Positions 45,106 through 53,300 of a stretch of 64,000 bases of DNA are shown here, in pieces. Under the pieces are notes generated by a model. That model ran no database searches and was not told the DNA's origin. It worked only from the letters and a program-made list of their open reading frames with translations. The stretch's first letter is position 1. Each line of letters begins with the position of its first letter. The position numbers and the translations under genes are program-made. Source of the DNA: Nocardioides sp. NBC_00368 (lineage in GTDB: Bacteria; Actinomycetota; Actinomycetes; Propionibacteriales; Nocardioidaceae); the NCBI RefSeq assembly GCF_036090055.1, contig NZ_CP107970.1:126501-190500 (forward strand), read 5' to 3'.

Positions 45106-45281
45106 CTTGCCCTCCTAGGTCGGGACTGGCCCCAGTCTGGCATCAAACGCCGACAAGGTGACCTAGTTGCGATGGGTGTAGGAGGTGACCGTTCACAGCT
45201 CCGACGACACTCCCTCTGCCCGGCTATCGAAACAACTGAGTCTTGCGTCCCTTCTGGGCGGTGTGGGGCGGGTGATCATGG

Positions 45282-45863
45282 TCATTGTCCGGGCGCTCGT
45301 CCCCAGGTGATGGCGGTGCGTACGTCCGGATCGAGGGCGTCCGCGAGGGCGGCGTCCGGGCGGGCGCCGAGAGCGCTGTTGATGCTCGAGAAGGCGGTGC
45401 GCAACCCCGCGTAGATGGTCAGGGCCACTATCTGGGGTTCCTTGAACCCAGAGTCGCGCAGACGCTGGATGTCTTGCGGTGCGCTGGTGCCGGGGGAGCG
45501 GGCCACGGTGCGTGCCCAGGAGGACAGCGCTTGTTCGCGTTCGCTGAACGGTTCGTCGTCGGCGGTGAGTGCGGCGATCGCGATCTTTGGGTCGGCCCAG
45601 TCGGTCAGCCGTTTGCCCCATGCGACGGCACAGTAGGAATCACCGACAGCCGCCGCCTGGGCGAGCACGATCACAGCCTTGTCGCGCGGTGTCAGTCCTG
45701 CAGCATCGGCCGCGGCGTCGAACAGTCGCTGGAGCTGCTCCTTCATCTCCGGCTGATGTGCCCACACCCGAGTGAGGTCCCAGACATAGCCGTCGTCGGC
45801 GAGGTCCTCGGCGTACAGCCTCTCCTGGCCGGCGCTCGGCGCAGGTTCCTCCAAGAAAGTCAC
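45282..45863 (-). CDS. Carboxymuconolactone decarboxylase/AhpD-like protein
   Basis: The 193-residue helical protein fits the CMD/AhpD fold: RDKAVIVLAQAAAVGDSYCAVAWGKRL, then a second helix pair with EREQALSSWARTVARSPGTSAPQDIQRLRDSG. AhpD enzymes carry a CxxC, whereas here only Cys in SYCAVAWG is present, so disulfide reductase activity is doubtful. The GTG at 45863 is chosen as the first sensible start before the conserved region; the frame is open to 45953. No clear operon partner. Confidence 0.75.
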   Translation of the reverse strand: MTFLEEPAPSAGQERLYAEDLADDGYVWDLTRVWAHQPEMKEQLQRLFDAAADAAGLTPRDKAVIVLAQAAAVGDSYCAVAWGKRLTDWADPKIAIAALTADDEPFSEREQALSSWARTVARSPGTSAPQDIQRLRDSGFKEPQIVALTIYAGLRTAFSSINSALGARPDAALADALDPDVRTAITWGRAPGQ

Positions 45864-46003
45864 GCACCCAGAACATCGGCGGCTTGTTTGCTTGTGTCGA
45901 TCTCGTGCTTCACGTCCCCGGTGTTGGGGATAGGCCCCCTCGCCAGTGAGCAAGGGTCAGCCGAGGTGGCACCGGAAGCGCACGTCGGCGGTCAGCGGCC
46001 GTG

Positions 46004-46423
46004 TCAGTCTTCGTCAGCGACCCAAAAGATCCCGGAGCCGATCTCGCTCATGACGACCAGCCCGCGGTCCATGATGTAGTCGGTGGCCGGCGTCCATCTA
46101 TGGTCGGCGCCGTTCGTGGCGAAGCGTCCGCCGTACAGACCAAAGGCATCGATGAAGTCGCCCGCGAGCCAGTTGGCGCGGTGAAGGGGCATGAGTTCCG
46201 CCTGATAGACGAGACTCCGATGGAGGAGTCTGGTGAGGAGTGTTCGCGCCTCTGCCCGGCTGATCTCGGTCCACGCTTTTCCGAGCGGCTCGATGCCGAC
46301 GATGCGGGCGACGTCGTCGTACGTCGCGGCTTCGCTGGGCTGGAGGACCGTCAGCCATACCTGTTCGACCGCGAGATCCTGCATGAAGCGAGCGACGTCT
46401 GCGGGCAATCTCAGAGCGGTCAC
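46004..46423 (-). CDS. Hypothetical protein
   Basis: This 139-residue protein has no signal or membrane segment. It begins MTALRLPADVARFMQDLAVEQVWLTVL and ends in a beta-rich segment (GLVVMSEIGSGIFWVADED). GGAG lies about 8 bases before the GTG start. I do not recognise the family. It is one of several unrelated small genes between 46 and 50 kb, and their size and charge recall immunity proteins, although no polymorphic toxin is in the window. Confidence 0.6.
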   Translation of the reverse strand: MTALRLPADVARFMQDLAVEQVWLTVLQPSEAATYDDVARIVGIEPLGKAWTEISRAEARTLLTRLLHRSLVYQAELMPLHRANWLAGDFIDAFGLYGGRFATNGADHRWTPATDYIMDRGLVVMSEIGSGIFWVADED

Positions 46424-46519
46424 AGGTGCTCCGCGGTGACCTTGATGAGCACGACGGTGGTCATGGCGGGAACCCTTGCTGGCGGCTGGGCCGGAGTCAA
46501 CGGAGTTATTGGGCCGCGG

Positions 46520-46909
46520 TCATTCGTACCGCGTGGCGGCGCGGAGACCGCGTCGCACAACCTCCCAGCCATTGCCGACAACGCGCATGTTGCCGTTCTC
46601 TGCGTAGATGCCGCCAGAATCGTCCAGCCACGCGGCGAAGGCTTCGAGGTACTCGTGCAGCTCAGCGTTACGCCAGGGGGTGCCGGACGCTGATTCCATC
46701 GCGAGTTCGCGCGCGGTCCCGACGACGGCTTCCCGTCCGCCGCCGATCGAGGCTGACGGACAGCCGCCCGCACTGCACTCTTCGTCAACGTCAACGTCGC
46801 CGTGTTCGAACTCGTAGTGAAAGCAGACGTAGTGCATCTGCTCGAAGATTTCAAAGTTCGTCGCGCTCGACTTCGCCGCTCTACCGCAGCGTCGGCAGAT
46901 CTGGGCCAT
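46520..46909 (-). CDS. Hypothetical small protein with zinc-binding-like cysteines
   Basis: The 129-residue protein starts MAQICRRCG, with a CxxC pair, and has two more cysteines in EECSAGGC. The middle (FHYEFEHGDVDVDEECSAGGCP) is acidic. The rest is helical with LHEYLEAFAAWLDDSGG. The family is not recognised, and it could be a small immunity-type protein. It is divergent from the gene at 47011 with about 100 bases between. Confidence 0.58.
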   Translation of the reverse strand: MAQICRRCGRAAKSSATNFEIFEQMHYVCFHYEFEHGDVDVDEECSAGGCPSASIGGGREAVVGTARELAMESASGTPWRNAELHEYLEAFAAWLDDSGGIYAENGNMRVVGNGWEVVRRGLRAATRYE

Positions 46910-47010
46910 GGACGAAGGATGTCATCTGATCCGACAAATCGAGTAGCACCTCCCGGAAGACGTACGTGACGATGACTGTCCCGAGTCCATCCGTCCGAAG
47001 GAGGCATGCC

Positions 47011-47421
47011 ATGAGCCGGACCTCATTCGTGAGCAAGCTTCGTGACCAGGTCGTTCGGCCGCTCATTCACAGCGCGCTTGTCGAGCACGAGATCCCCGAC
47101 GTCATGGTGCACGTCGTGATCGGTACGGAGTTCGAGAGCTCGTTAAGGGACCCAACGGAACCGCATTGGACCTATCCCGACGATGGACACGAGTACGTGT
47201 GGGCGCACGCCGAATACCGGCTCACGAACGAGAGTGCAGCGTGGCGGTTGGGGCGTTCGGAGGATCTTCATGATCCGTCCGTGCTTGTCCAAGCCCTCTG
47301 GGAACTGGGTTCGCGCGTCGAGGATTGGGTGTGTGAGACGTCGTTCGCGTGGGGCGAGCAACGCCATGCCCGGGTTCCGGAGCTTGGAGATCTGCCTGAA
47401 TGGCTGACTACCCGACCGTGA
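47011..47421 (+). CDS. Hypothetical protein, possibly immunity-like
   Basis: The 136-residue acidic protein has many Trp, Glu and Asp residues (TEPHWTYPDDGHEYVWAHAEYRLTNESAAWRLGRSEDLHDP) and ends in LGDLPEWLTTRP. An excellent ribosome site, AAGGAGG, precedes the ATG at 47011; the open frame extends to 46966 but without one. The family is not recognised. Codon use is less biased than in the core genes. Confidence 0.6.
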   Translation: MSRTSFVSKLRDQVVRPLIHSALVEHEIPDVMVHVVIGTEFESSLRDPTEPHWTYPDDGHEYVWAHAEYRLTNESAAWRLGRSEDLHDPSVLVQALWELGSRVEDWVCETSFAWGEQRHARVPELGDLPEWLTTRP

Positions 47422-47776
47422 CGGTGTCACTGCAGATCGAGTAGTTCGCGGACAAGTGGGTCTCGCCGCCAGTCTGTGGGACCTGGCAGCCGATCCATGA
47501 GCTCCGCTGTTGTGATCGAGACACCCATGTGATCTCAGCTCGGTCGTCGACGTGGAGAGGTCATGATGCGTCGCCAGATCTCCTTGCGTATGGCGATGCC
47601 CAGAACTCCCAGAAACTCAGCAACCCGAGCAGTCGGCTAGGCCGATCAGGTCGCACCTCAGACGTACGGCCGGATGGCGTCGGTGGTCCGAAGCGGCAGC
47701 GTCGCAGCTGGGCTGGATGACCTGCCGGGACCGCCGCAGGAGTGGCAGCATGGACACCCCGTCACCAGGAGGACCC
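47422..47776. other. Intergenic stretch containing a copy of a dehydrogenase 3' end
   Basis: These 355 bases hold no convincing gene. The only recognisable element is the 28-base repeat at 47655-47682. AGGAGGACCC at its right end is the ribosome site of the alpha/beta-hydrolase gene. No hairpin terminator stands out. Confidence 0.6.
47655..47682. repeat. 28-bp direct repeat, copy of the 3' end of the gene at 50163
   Basis: The 28 bases (core CAGACGTACGGCCGGATGG) are identical to 50160-50187, and 6 of the next 8 bases also match. In the second location this is the end of the imine-reductase-like gene, encoding DAIRPYV and the stop. The two copies face the same way and bracket 2.5 kb. Duplication of a gene's 3' end is the pattern left by site-specific integration. 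Confidence 0.75.
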
Positions 47777-48637
47777 ATGCCCACCACAGCCACATTCGTC
47801 TCGCCGACCGACGACACAGTGCTCGCAACCCGGACATGGGGAGCGGAGCTGTCCGCTCCTCGGGGCGTGGTCCAGATCGCCCACGGCATTGCCGAGCATG
47901 GCCAGCGTTACGACCGGCTCGCTCGGGCTCTCGTCGGGGCTGGGTACGTCGTGCGGGCGGTCGACCACCGCGGTCACGGCGGGTCCGTCGCGTCGGCTGA
48001 CCAGCTCGGTCACTTCGAGTTTGAGGCGCTCGTGGCCGACGTGGCGGCCATGGGTGCTTCACTGCGCGAGGAGTTCCCCGGGATCCCGGTGTTCCTGGTC
48101 GCGCACTCGATGGGGTCCTTCGCGGCGCAGACGGTGATCTTGGACCGGTCCGATCTGTACGACGGTGTGGTGCTGTCGGGCTCGACCACCCTCGACGTAC
48201 TCGCTGGGGCACTCTCGAGCGCCGAGGGCCCGGTCGGGCTGGAGGCGTTCAACGCCGGGTTCGAGCATCGGACCGGGTACGAGTGGCTCTCGCGCGACGA
48301 GGCCGAGGTCGATGCGTACGTCGCAGACCCGTTGTCCGGGTTCGATCTGCCCGACACCGCCGTGCCTCAGCTGTTCGCCGGTGCCGAGCGTCTGGCGGAC
48401 CCGGCAGCCATCAGTCGGATCCGCCCCGATCTGCCGATTCTCGTCGTCTCCGGCGACGCCGACCCGCTTGCCGGAGGTGGCGCCCTGGTCGAGCTGCTGG
48501 GGCAGCGCTATCGCGAGACCGGACTGAAGGATGTGACGGTGACGCTCTACCCCGGGGCGCGCCACGAGATCTTCAACGAGACCAACCGCGATGCGATCAC
48601 CGCCGACGTGATCGACTGGCTCACGGCTCATTCCTGA
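47777..48637 (+). CDS. Alpha/beta-hydrolase, monoacylglycerol-lipase-like
   Basis: The 286-residue cytoplasmic hydrolase has the catalytic triad Ser111 (AHSMGS), Asp229 (GDADP) and His263 (ARHEIF), plus the HGIAEHGQRYD oxyanion region (35-45) and DHRGHGGS typical of lysophospholipase/monoacylglycerol lipases. AGGAGGACCC gives a strong ribosome site for ATG 47777. It lies inside the segment bracketed by the 28-bp repeats. The natural ester is unknown. Confidence 0.9.
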   Translation: MPTTATFVSPTDDTVLATRTWGAELSAPRGVVQIAHGIAEHGQRYDRLARALVGAGYVVRAVDHRGHGGSVASADQLGHFEFEALVADVAAMGASLREEFPGIPVFLVAHSMGSFAAQTVILDRSDLYDGVVLSGSTTLDVLAGALSSAEGPVGLEAFNAGFEHRTGYEWLSRDEAEVDAYVADPLSGFDLPDTAVPQLFAGAERLADPAAISRIRPDLPILVVSGDADPLAGGGALVELLGQRYRETGLKDVTVTLYPGARHEIFNETNRDAITADVIDWLTAHS

Positions 48638-48723
48638 CTGCCGCACGGTCGGGGACAGATGGTTCGCATCGGCGAAACATCTGTCGTGAGGGGTGGCCTC
48701 CTCGAGACCGCCTCGGCGGCAGT

Positions 48724-49416
48724 TCAGCACGCAGTTGGTAGCCAGTGGGGAAACTGATCCCGAAGGGCGTCGCGGGCAAGAGCCGATGGGAGGACGACAT
48801 CAGCTCCACCGTCGTACGGACAATAGAGCCAGGAGGCCCGGGTGTCGGTCACGATCGCGCTGCCCTTGTCGTCGGCGACCGCGGTGAGGACGGCATCGAG
48901 GTCTGAGTTGCTGAGGCGTGATGCGACCCAGAAGTAGGTGACAATCCCGTCGTTGTCGGCGTCGCGGAACTGTCTCCACGGCCACGCTGCGGGAAGGTGC
49001 CGCCTTGACCATCCGGATACGAGATCACGTGGTCCCCAATCAGCGGCGATCACGACCAGATCTTCGACCGGAGCGTCATCTGAGATCCAGGTGATGACTG
49101 CGTGATGCCGACGGAGTATCTCGGCGCACTCCTCGGCGTTGTCTGCATAGCGTTTGGAGCCCGGGAGACTGTGGAAGCGCACGAACCGGTCGCGGTGCTC
49201 TCTGATCAGGAAGCCGCGCGGCTCAGATCCGGGCCACGTGCTTTCCCATGCGGCCGTAAGCTCACGTGCCTCCGCTGTGTGGGCTGGGTGCCGGAACGCG
49301 CCATGGCTGCCAGTTGCCCATCGACCGAAGGCCCGCAAGTACCAGAGGGTCGACGTCCAGCGGATGGATGCTTCGGTCCAGATCGTGCACAGGAGGCGGA
49401 CGAGTGGGCGACTCAC
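48724..49416 (-). CDS. DUF3885-domain protein
   Basis: The C-terminal 190 residues match the DUF3885 pattern as I remember it: WPGSEPRGFLIREHRDRFVRFHSLPGSKRYADNAEE near the start of the domain and ASWLYCPYDGGADVVLP near the end. The GTG start overlaps the upstream stop (GTGA); about the first 35 residues are outside the domain, so a later start is possible. DUF3885 proteins often sit in immunity-type gene arrays. Function unknown. Confidence 0.68.
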   Translation of the reverse strand: MSRPLVRLLCTIWTEASIRWTSTLWYLRAFGRWATGSHGAFRHPAHTAEARELTAAWESTWPGSEPRGFLIREHRDRFVRFHSLPGSKRYADNAEECAEILRRHHAVITWISDDAPVEDLVVIAADWGPRDLVSGWSRRHLPAAWPWRQFRDADNDGIVTYFWVASRLSNSDLDAVLTAVADDKGSAIVTDTRASWLYCPYDGGADVVLPSALARDALRDQFPHWLPTAC

Positions 49417-50021
49417 GCCAGGACCTCGATCAATGTGTCGATCCGAGTGGCGAGGATGTCATCGATCTCGCCGACGAACTGAAGTCGGATGTGCTCGGTG
49501 CCCGGTGCTTCAGCGACGTACGCCGTGATCGTGGTCCATCCGTCCATTCGGTAGCCGATCTGCTTGTCGGACTCGCTGCCGAGTCCTTCCATGCCCGCCC
49601 GGACCGTGTGCCAGGCACTGTCGGTGAGGACGCCGCCGGTCCAGTCTGAGACTCGCTCTAGAAATTGGCGCACGTGCTCGGGATCGCGAACCAGGCACGA
49701 GATCTCTCGGACGTGCGGTCGCTCCGAGACGGGTGCCGGCGCGCTGGGTTGTCTCCTGAGTCGACTTCCACACCAGGGACAGTGTCGAATTGCGATGTAG
49801 CTCGAGCCGCCATCGTGGATGGGAAGGCCTATCCGGCCGCAGCTGTCGCGAAAGATGACCGCGTCGGCGCAGTCGAGTGGATCTCGGTGAAGGTGGCACT
49901 CGAAGTCGAGATGCTCGGCGAGTTCAGTGCAGCACAGGTCCCGCGGCCGCAGCCGAAGAACGACGGGGGTGATCCTCGGCAGGAGGCTGGCGATGGTGGG
50001 CACCGGGAGATCTTGACGCAT
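49413..50021 (-). CDS. Protein with N-terminal DUF6980-like zinc domain
   Basis: Residues about 25-95 resemble DUF6980: DLCCTELAEHLDFECHLHRDPLDCADAVIF, GLPIHDGGSSYIAIRHCPWCGSRL, with cysteines placed to bind zinc. The C-terminal 100 residues (MDGWTTITAYVAEAPGTEHIRLQFVGEID) form a second, unrecognised domain. It is coupled to the DUF3885 gene by a GTGA overlap, so the two are likely made together. The function is unknown. Confidence 0.68.
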   Translation of the reverse strand: MRQDLPVPTIASLLPRITPVVLRLRPRDLCCTELAEHLDFECHLHRDPLDCADAVIFRDSCGRIGLPIHDGGSSYIAIRHCPWCGSRLRRQPSAPAPVSERPHVREISCLVRDPEHVRQFLERVSDWTGGVLTDSAWHTVRAGMEGLGSESDKQIGYRMDGWTTITAYVAEAPGTEHIRLQFVGEIDDILATRIDTLIEVLA

Positions 50022-50075
50022 GGTGCTGTCGCTCCGCGCCCCGGTTTCGCCCGGAGACGTCTCGGCTTCTGCGAG

Positions 50076-50099
50076 TGACGTCTCGGCCGACGTACGTGA
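50076..50099. repeat. Dispersed repeat, copy 2
   Basis: These 24 bases are the exact reverse complement of 378-401. A further GAGACGTCTCGGC lies just before (50054-50066), and TGACCTCTCGGC overlaps the end, so three TGACSTCTCGGC-like units are strung together. The site is intergenic, as is copy 1. Confidence 0.7.
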
Positions 50100-50159
50100 C
50101 CTCTCGGCGGTTGTCGCCGGGGCGGCCTCCTCGCGGAAGGCCGTCCCCGCAACAGATGA

Positions 50160-50187
50160 ACCTCAGACGTACGGCCGGATGGCGTCG
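50160..50187. repeat. 28-bp direct repeat within a gene 3' end
   Basis: The second copy of the sequence at 47655-47682. It covers the last codons and stop of the imine-reductase-like gene, which therefore remains intact. Confidence 0.75.
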
Positions 50188-51047
50188 ATGATCCGCGACC
50201 AGTTCTCGGCGCCGTACCCGCGCGAGCGGGCCCAGGAGTAGTGGGCCTGGACGGCGCGGGGGAGGTCGACATCGATGCCGGCGGCCTCGCTGGCCTCGAC
50301 GAGGTGGTCGGCGGTGGCGCCCATCATCGTGACGGTGCTCAGGTGGCCGGGGTGCTTGCCGGCGTCGAGCTGGGCGCCGAGGTCCTCGCCGGCGGCGAGC
50401 ATCGGCGGGATGCCGGCGAGGGTCTGCATCAGCTCCGGGATGGCCGCGGACGGCTTGATGCCGCCCGTCTCCAGCAGCGCCACGGCGTGGAGCAGCGAGG
50501 AGAGGGAGGTGAGGAAGATGTCCAGGTTGGCCTGGTACATCAGCTGCGCGAGCCCTGGGTCCTCACCCAGGTAGCGGACGGACCCGATCCGACCCAGCGC
50601 GTCCTCGTTCGGCGACAGCACGTCGGCAGGGCCACTGATGTAGACGTACGCATCGGGTGTCCCGACCATCGGGGCCGGGACCATCACGCCGCCGGTGAGA
50701 AAGTGGGCGCCGTGCGAGGCGGCCCACTCCGCTCCCCGACGCGTCCCGTCCGGGGACTCCGAGCTGAGGTTGACGATCGTGCGTCCCTTCAGCTCGGACG
50801 TGGCGGAGTCGAGCACGTCGTACATCGCCTGGTAGTCGGTCAGACTGAGGATGACCAGGTCGCTGGCCGCGACGGCCTTCGCCGGCGAGTCCGCCAGCTG
50901 GGCGCCGGCGGCGACGACCTCGTCGGCTCGCGAAGCGGTGCGGTTCCATACGGTCACCGGATGCCCGGTGGCGAGCAGGCTGTGGACCATCGCCTGACCC
51001 ATGGGGCCCAGGCCGATGACGGTGACGGGGGTGAGAGATTGATTCAT
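50163..51047 (-). CDS. NAD(P)-dependent oxidoreductase, imine-reductase/6PGDH type
   Basis: The 294-residue protein has an N-terminal Rossmann fold with VIGLGPMGQAM (about residues 9-20) and NRT for NADPH preference, and a helical C-terminal domain typical of imine reductases. The GGVMVPAPMVGTPDAYVYISG segment at about 118-138 is characteristic of that subgroup. ATG 51047 is used; the frame to 51113 crosses the operator. It is divergent from an HxlR regulator. The natural substrate, imine or keto acid, is unknown. Confidence 0.88.
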   Translation of the reverse strand: MNQSLTPVTVIGLGPMGQAMVHSLLATGHPVTVWNRTASRADEVVAAGAQLADSPAKAVAASDLVILSLTDYQAMYDVLDSATSELKGRTIVNLSSESPDGTRRGAEWAASHGAHFLTGGVMVPAPMVGTPDAYVYISGPADVLSPNEDALGRIGSVRYLGEDPGLAQLMYQANLDIFLTSLSSLLHAVALLETGGIKPSAAIPELMQTLAGIPPMLAAGEDLGAQLDAGKHPGHLSTVTMMGATADHLVEASEAAGIDVDLPRAVQAHYSWARSRGYGAENWSRIIDAIRPYV

Positions 51048-51082
51048 GACGACAATCCTGGGGCTTTGCGTACGATGGCGGG

Positions 51083-51107
51083 AGTACCCACTATTTACTG
51101 GGGTACT
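51083..51107. promoter_or_regulatory. HxlR operator
   Basis: AGTACCC at 51083-51089 and GGGTACT at 51101-51107 are perfect inverted arms around an 11-base AT-rich spacer, located between the divergent dehydrogenase and HxlR genes. HxlR-family sites commonly have GTAC-containing arms, so this is a good operator candidate for both genes. Confidence 0.65.
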
Positions 51108-51132
51108 TACCAAAAGGTGAGTGAGGAGTCCC

Positions 51133-51513
51133 GTGACGAGATCGACCCGGATCGGTCCCTACATCTGCGGCATCGACGCCGCGCTCGACGTGGTCAGCGG
51201 CAAGTGGAAGGGGCTGATCCTGTGGGAGCTCGACAACTATGGCGTACGCCGCTTCGCGGAGCTCCGCAGAGGCCTGCCCGGTGTCAGCGAGAAGATGCTG
51301 ACCCAGCACCTGCGGGAGATGGAGCAGGACGGGCTGGTGCACCGTGAGGTGTTCGCCGAGGTGCCGCCGCGGGTGGAGTACTCGCTGACCGAGCACGGCC
51401 GCAGCCTCAACGCCGCGCTCGGGCCGCTCGGCCGCTGGGGCATGGACCGCATCGCCCGCGAGCGCACCGAGCTGGTCGAGCACCGCGATGCGGGCCTGCT
51501 GCCGCGGCCGTAA
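51133..51513 (+). CDS. HxlR-family transcriptional regulator
   Basis: The 126-residue winged-helix regulator has the family core GIDAALDVVSGKWKGLILWEL, FAELRRGLPGVSEKMLTQHLREMEQDGLV and VEYSLTEHGRSL. GAGGAG precedes the GTG at 51133; GTG at 51121 is the alternative. There is a single cysteine (ICGIDAA), as in redox- or aldehyde-sensing members. It likely controls the divergent dehydrogenase through the palindrome at 51083. Confidence 0.88.
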   Translation: MTRSTRIGPYICGIDAALDVVSGKWKGLILWELDNYGVRRFAELRRGLPGVSEKMLTQHLREMEQDGLVHREVFAEVPPRVEYSLTEHGRSLNAALGPLGRWGMDRIARERTELVEHRDAGLLPRP

Positions 51514-51522
51514 CGGCCGGCG

Positions 51523-52377
51523 TCAGGACGACCGGGCCTCCGACTCGACGGACCGCGTGGGCAGTCCCGCGGAGGCCAGCAGCGCCAGCTTGTCCGCGTC
51601 GGGGGAGCCGGCGTCGGGGTGGTAGACGACGAGCACCAGGTCGTCGGTGCCGTTGATGGCCAGTCGCTCCCGGTTGAGGGTGATCTCGCCGACCTGAGGA
51701 TGGTTCATCCGGACCGGGGTGCCGATCTGGCCGCGTACGTCGTGGCGTGCCCACAGCTGTCGGAAACGTGCGCTGCCCAGGGAGAGCTCGCCGATGAGCT
51801 CGATGAACCGCGGGTCGTCGATGTCGGTGCCCACCGCCTGGCGCAGGTTGCCGACGAAGCACTCCGTCATCGGCTCCCAGTCCGGGTGGAACGACTGCTG
51901 GCCCGGGTCGAGGAACTGATCCTTCAGCTGGTTGCCACCAGGCGCGAGCCGCGGCGAGAGCGCTCGAGCAAGAGCGTTGGAGGCCAGGATGTCGAAGTAG
52001 CGCCCCTCGATGAACGCGGGCTGCACCAGCGACTCGAGCAGCTTGAGCGCCCCGGGCGGGACGGTCTCCTTACGCCGCCGCGGCCGCCGCCGGCGGGGGC
52101 CCTCCGCGACCAGCGACATCATGTGGGCGGTGTGGTCGTCGTCGAGCTGGAGCACGCGGGCGATCGAGTCGAGCACCTGCGCCGACGGGTTGCGGTCGCG
52201 GCCGCGCTCCAGGCGCAGGTAGTAGTCCGCGCTGATCCCGGCCAGCATGGCGACCTCTTCGCGGCGGAGCCCTGGGACGCGACGTACGCCCACGGCGGGG
52301 ATGCCCGCCGCCTCCGGCGTCACCAGCGCCCGCCTGGCCTGGAGGAACGCGCCCAGCGGGTTCGTCGCCTCGCTCAT
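51523..52377 (-). CDS. MmyB-like XRE-family regulator
   Basis: The 284-residue protein has an N-terminal helix-turn-helix (LGAFLQARRALVTP, GLRREEVAMLAGISADYYLRLERGRDRNPS) and a C-terminal MmyB-like PAS/ligand domain starting near residue 100 (PAFIEGRYFDILASNALARAL). MmyB regulators in actinobacteria usually bind fatty-acid-like ligands and control a neighbouring short-chain dehydrogenase. That is exactly the layout here, with a divergent SDR gene and a palindrome between. Confidence 0.9.
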   Translation of the reverse strand: MSEATNPLGAFLQARRALVTPEAAGIPAVGVRRVPGLRREEVAMLAGISADYYLRLERGRDRNPSAQVLDSIARVLQLDDDHTAHMMSLVAEGPRRRRPRRRKETVPPGALKLLESLVQPAFIEGRYFDILASNALARALSPRLAPGGNQLKDQFLDPGQQSFHPDWEPMTECFVGNLRQAVGTDIDDPRFIELIGELSLGSARFRQLWARHDVRGQIGTPVRMNHPQVGEITLNRERLAINGTDDLVLVVYHPDAGSPDADKLALLASAGLPTRSVESEARSS

Positions 52378-52430
52378 CCGTGAAACCTCATGCCTCCAGC
52401 CTAGGTCGGCCCCGAGCGGACAGAGGGGGT

Positions 52431-52455
52431 CCTGTCAGGCCCCGGTCTGACCAGG
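52431..52455. promoter_or_regulatory. Probable MmyB operator
   Basis: An imperfect palindrome, CCTGTCAG and CTGACCAGG separated by about 8 bases, lies midway between the divergent MmyB and SDR genes. The core TCAG/CTGA arms are perfect. Such sites are where MmyB-type regulators act. Confidence 0.55.
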
Positions 52456-52534
52456 ACTCTGGGCGGTCGGTGCGGGCCCACCTAGCGTCGAAGACGGCCC
52501 GATCGGGCCGCCTTCAGAAAGGGAAGAGACGCAC

Positions 52535-53230
52535 ATGACCGTCGCACTCATCACCGGCGCCAACAAGGGCATCGGCTTCGAGACCGCCCGCCAGCTCACC
52601 GAGGCCGGCTACGACGTCTACCTCGGCGCACGAGACGTCGAGCGGGGAGAGAAGGCGGCCGCCGAGATCGGCGCCCACTTCGTACAACTCGATGTCACCG
52701 ACGACGTCTCCGTCATCGCCGCGCTGGCGACCATCGAGGAGGCCGAGGGGCACCTCGACGTACTCGTGAACAACGCCGGCCTCCTCGTCGCCGACCCGCT
52801 CGACGGCCCGACCGCGCTGCGGGTCTTCGACGTCAACGCCGTCGGGATCGTCCGCGTCACCGAGGCCGCCCTGCCGCTGCTGCGCCGCTCGGAGAACCCG
52901 CGCGTGGTCAACGTGTCCAGCAGCATGGGCTCGTTCTGGGCCAACACCACCCCCGGCCGGGTCGAGCAGGGGCTGATCCTGCCGCTGTACGCCGCGTCCA
53001 AGGCCGCCGCCAGCATGCTGACGGTCCAGTACGCCAAGGCGTACGCCGACATCAGGTTCAACGCCGTCGAGCCCGGTCCCACGGCCACCGAAATGACCGC
53101 TGGCTTCGGCATCGACGACATCGCCGGACCGCCCGCGGAGAGCGCGAAGATCGTCGTACGCCTCGCCACCCTGGACCTCGACGTCCCCACCGGGACGCTC
53201 CAGGACAAGGACGGCGAGCTCGCGTGGTAG
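52535..53230 (+). CDS. Short-chain dehydrogenase/reductase under MmyB control
   Basis: The 231-residue classical SDR has TGANKGIG (7-14), NNAG (79-82), Ser128-130 in NVSSS, and Tyr152-x3-Lys156 (LYAASKAA). The TGANKGIG motif is the plant carbonyl-reductase-like form. AAAGGGAAGAG precedes the ATG. It is the usual partner gene of MmyB-like regulators. Substrate unknown. Confidence 0.9.
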   Translation: MTVALITGANKGIGFETARQLTEAGYDVYLGARDVERGEKAAAEIGAHFVQLDVTDDVSVIAALATIEEAEGHLDVLVNNAGLLVADPLDGPTALRVFDVNAVGIVRVTEAALPLLRRSENPRVVNVSSSMGSFWANTTPGRVEQGLILPLYAASKAAASMLTVQYAKAYADIRFNAVEPGPTATEMTAGFGIDDIAGPPAESAKIVVRLATLDLDVPTGTLQDKDGELAW

Positions 53231-53300
53231 TGGTCACATCCGGCCGTTATCGGCCGTTCGCGATTTGGGCGGGGGAGCGGAGCCTTGTGAACCTGAGGTA

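Noticed and set aside
45114..45166. CCTAGGTC and GACCTAG as an operator upstream of the 747-residue protein
   Set aside because: The arms are nearly 40 bases apart and could pair by chance; nothing else supports a site.
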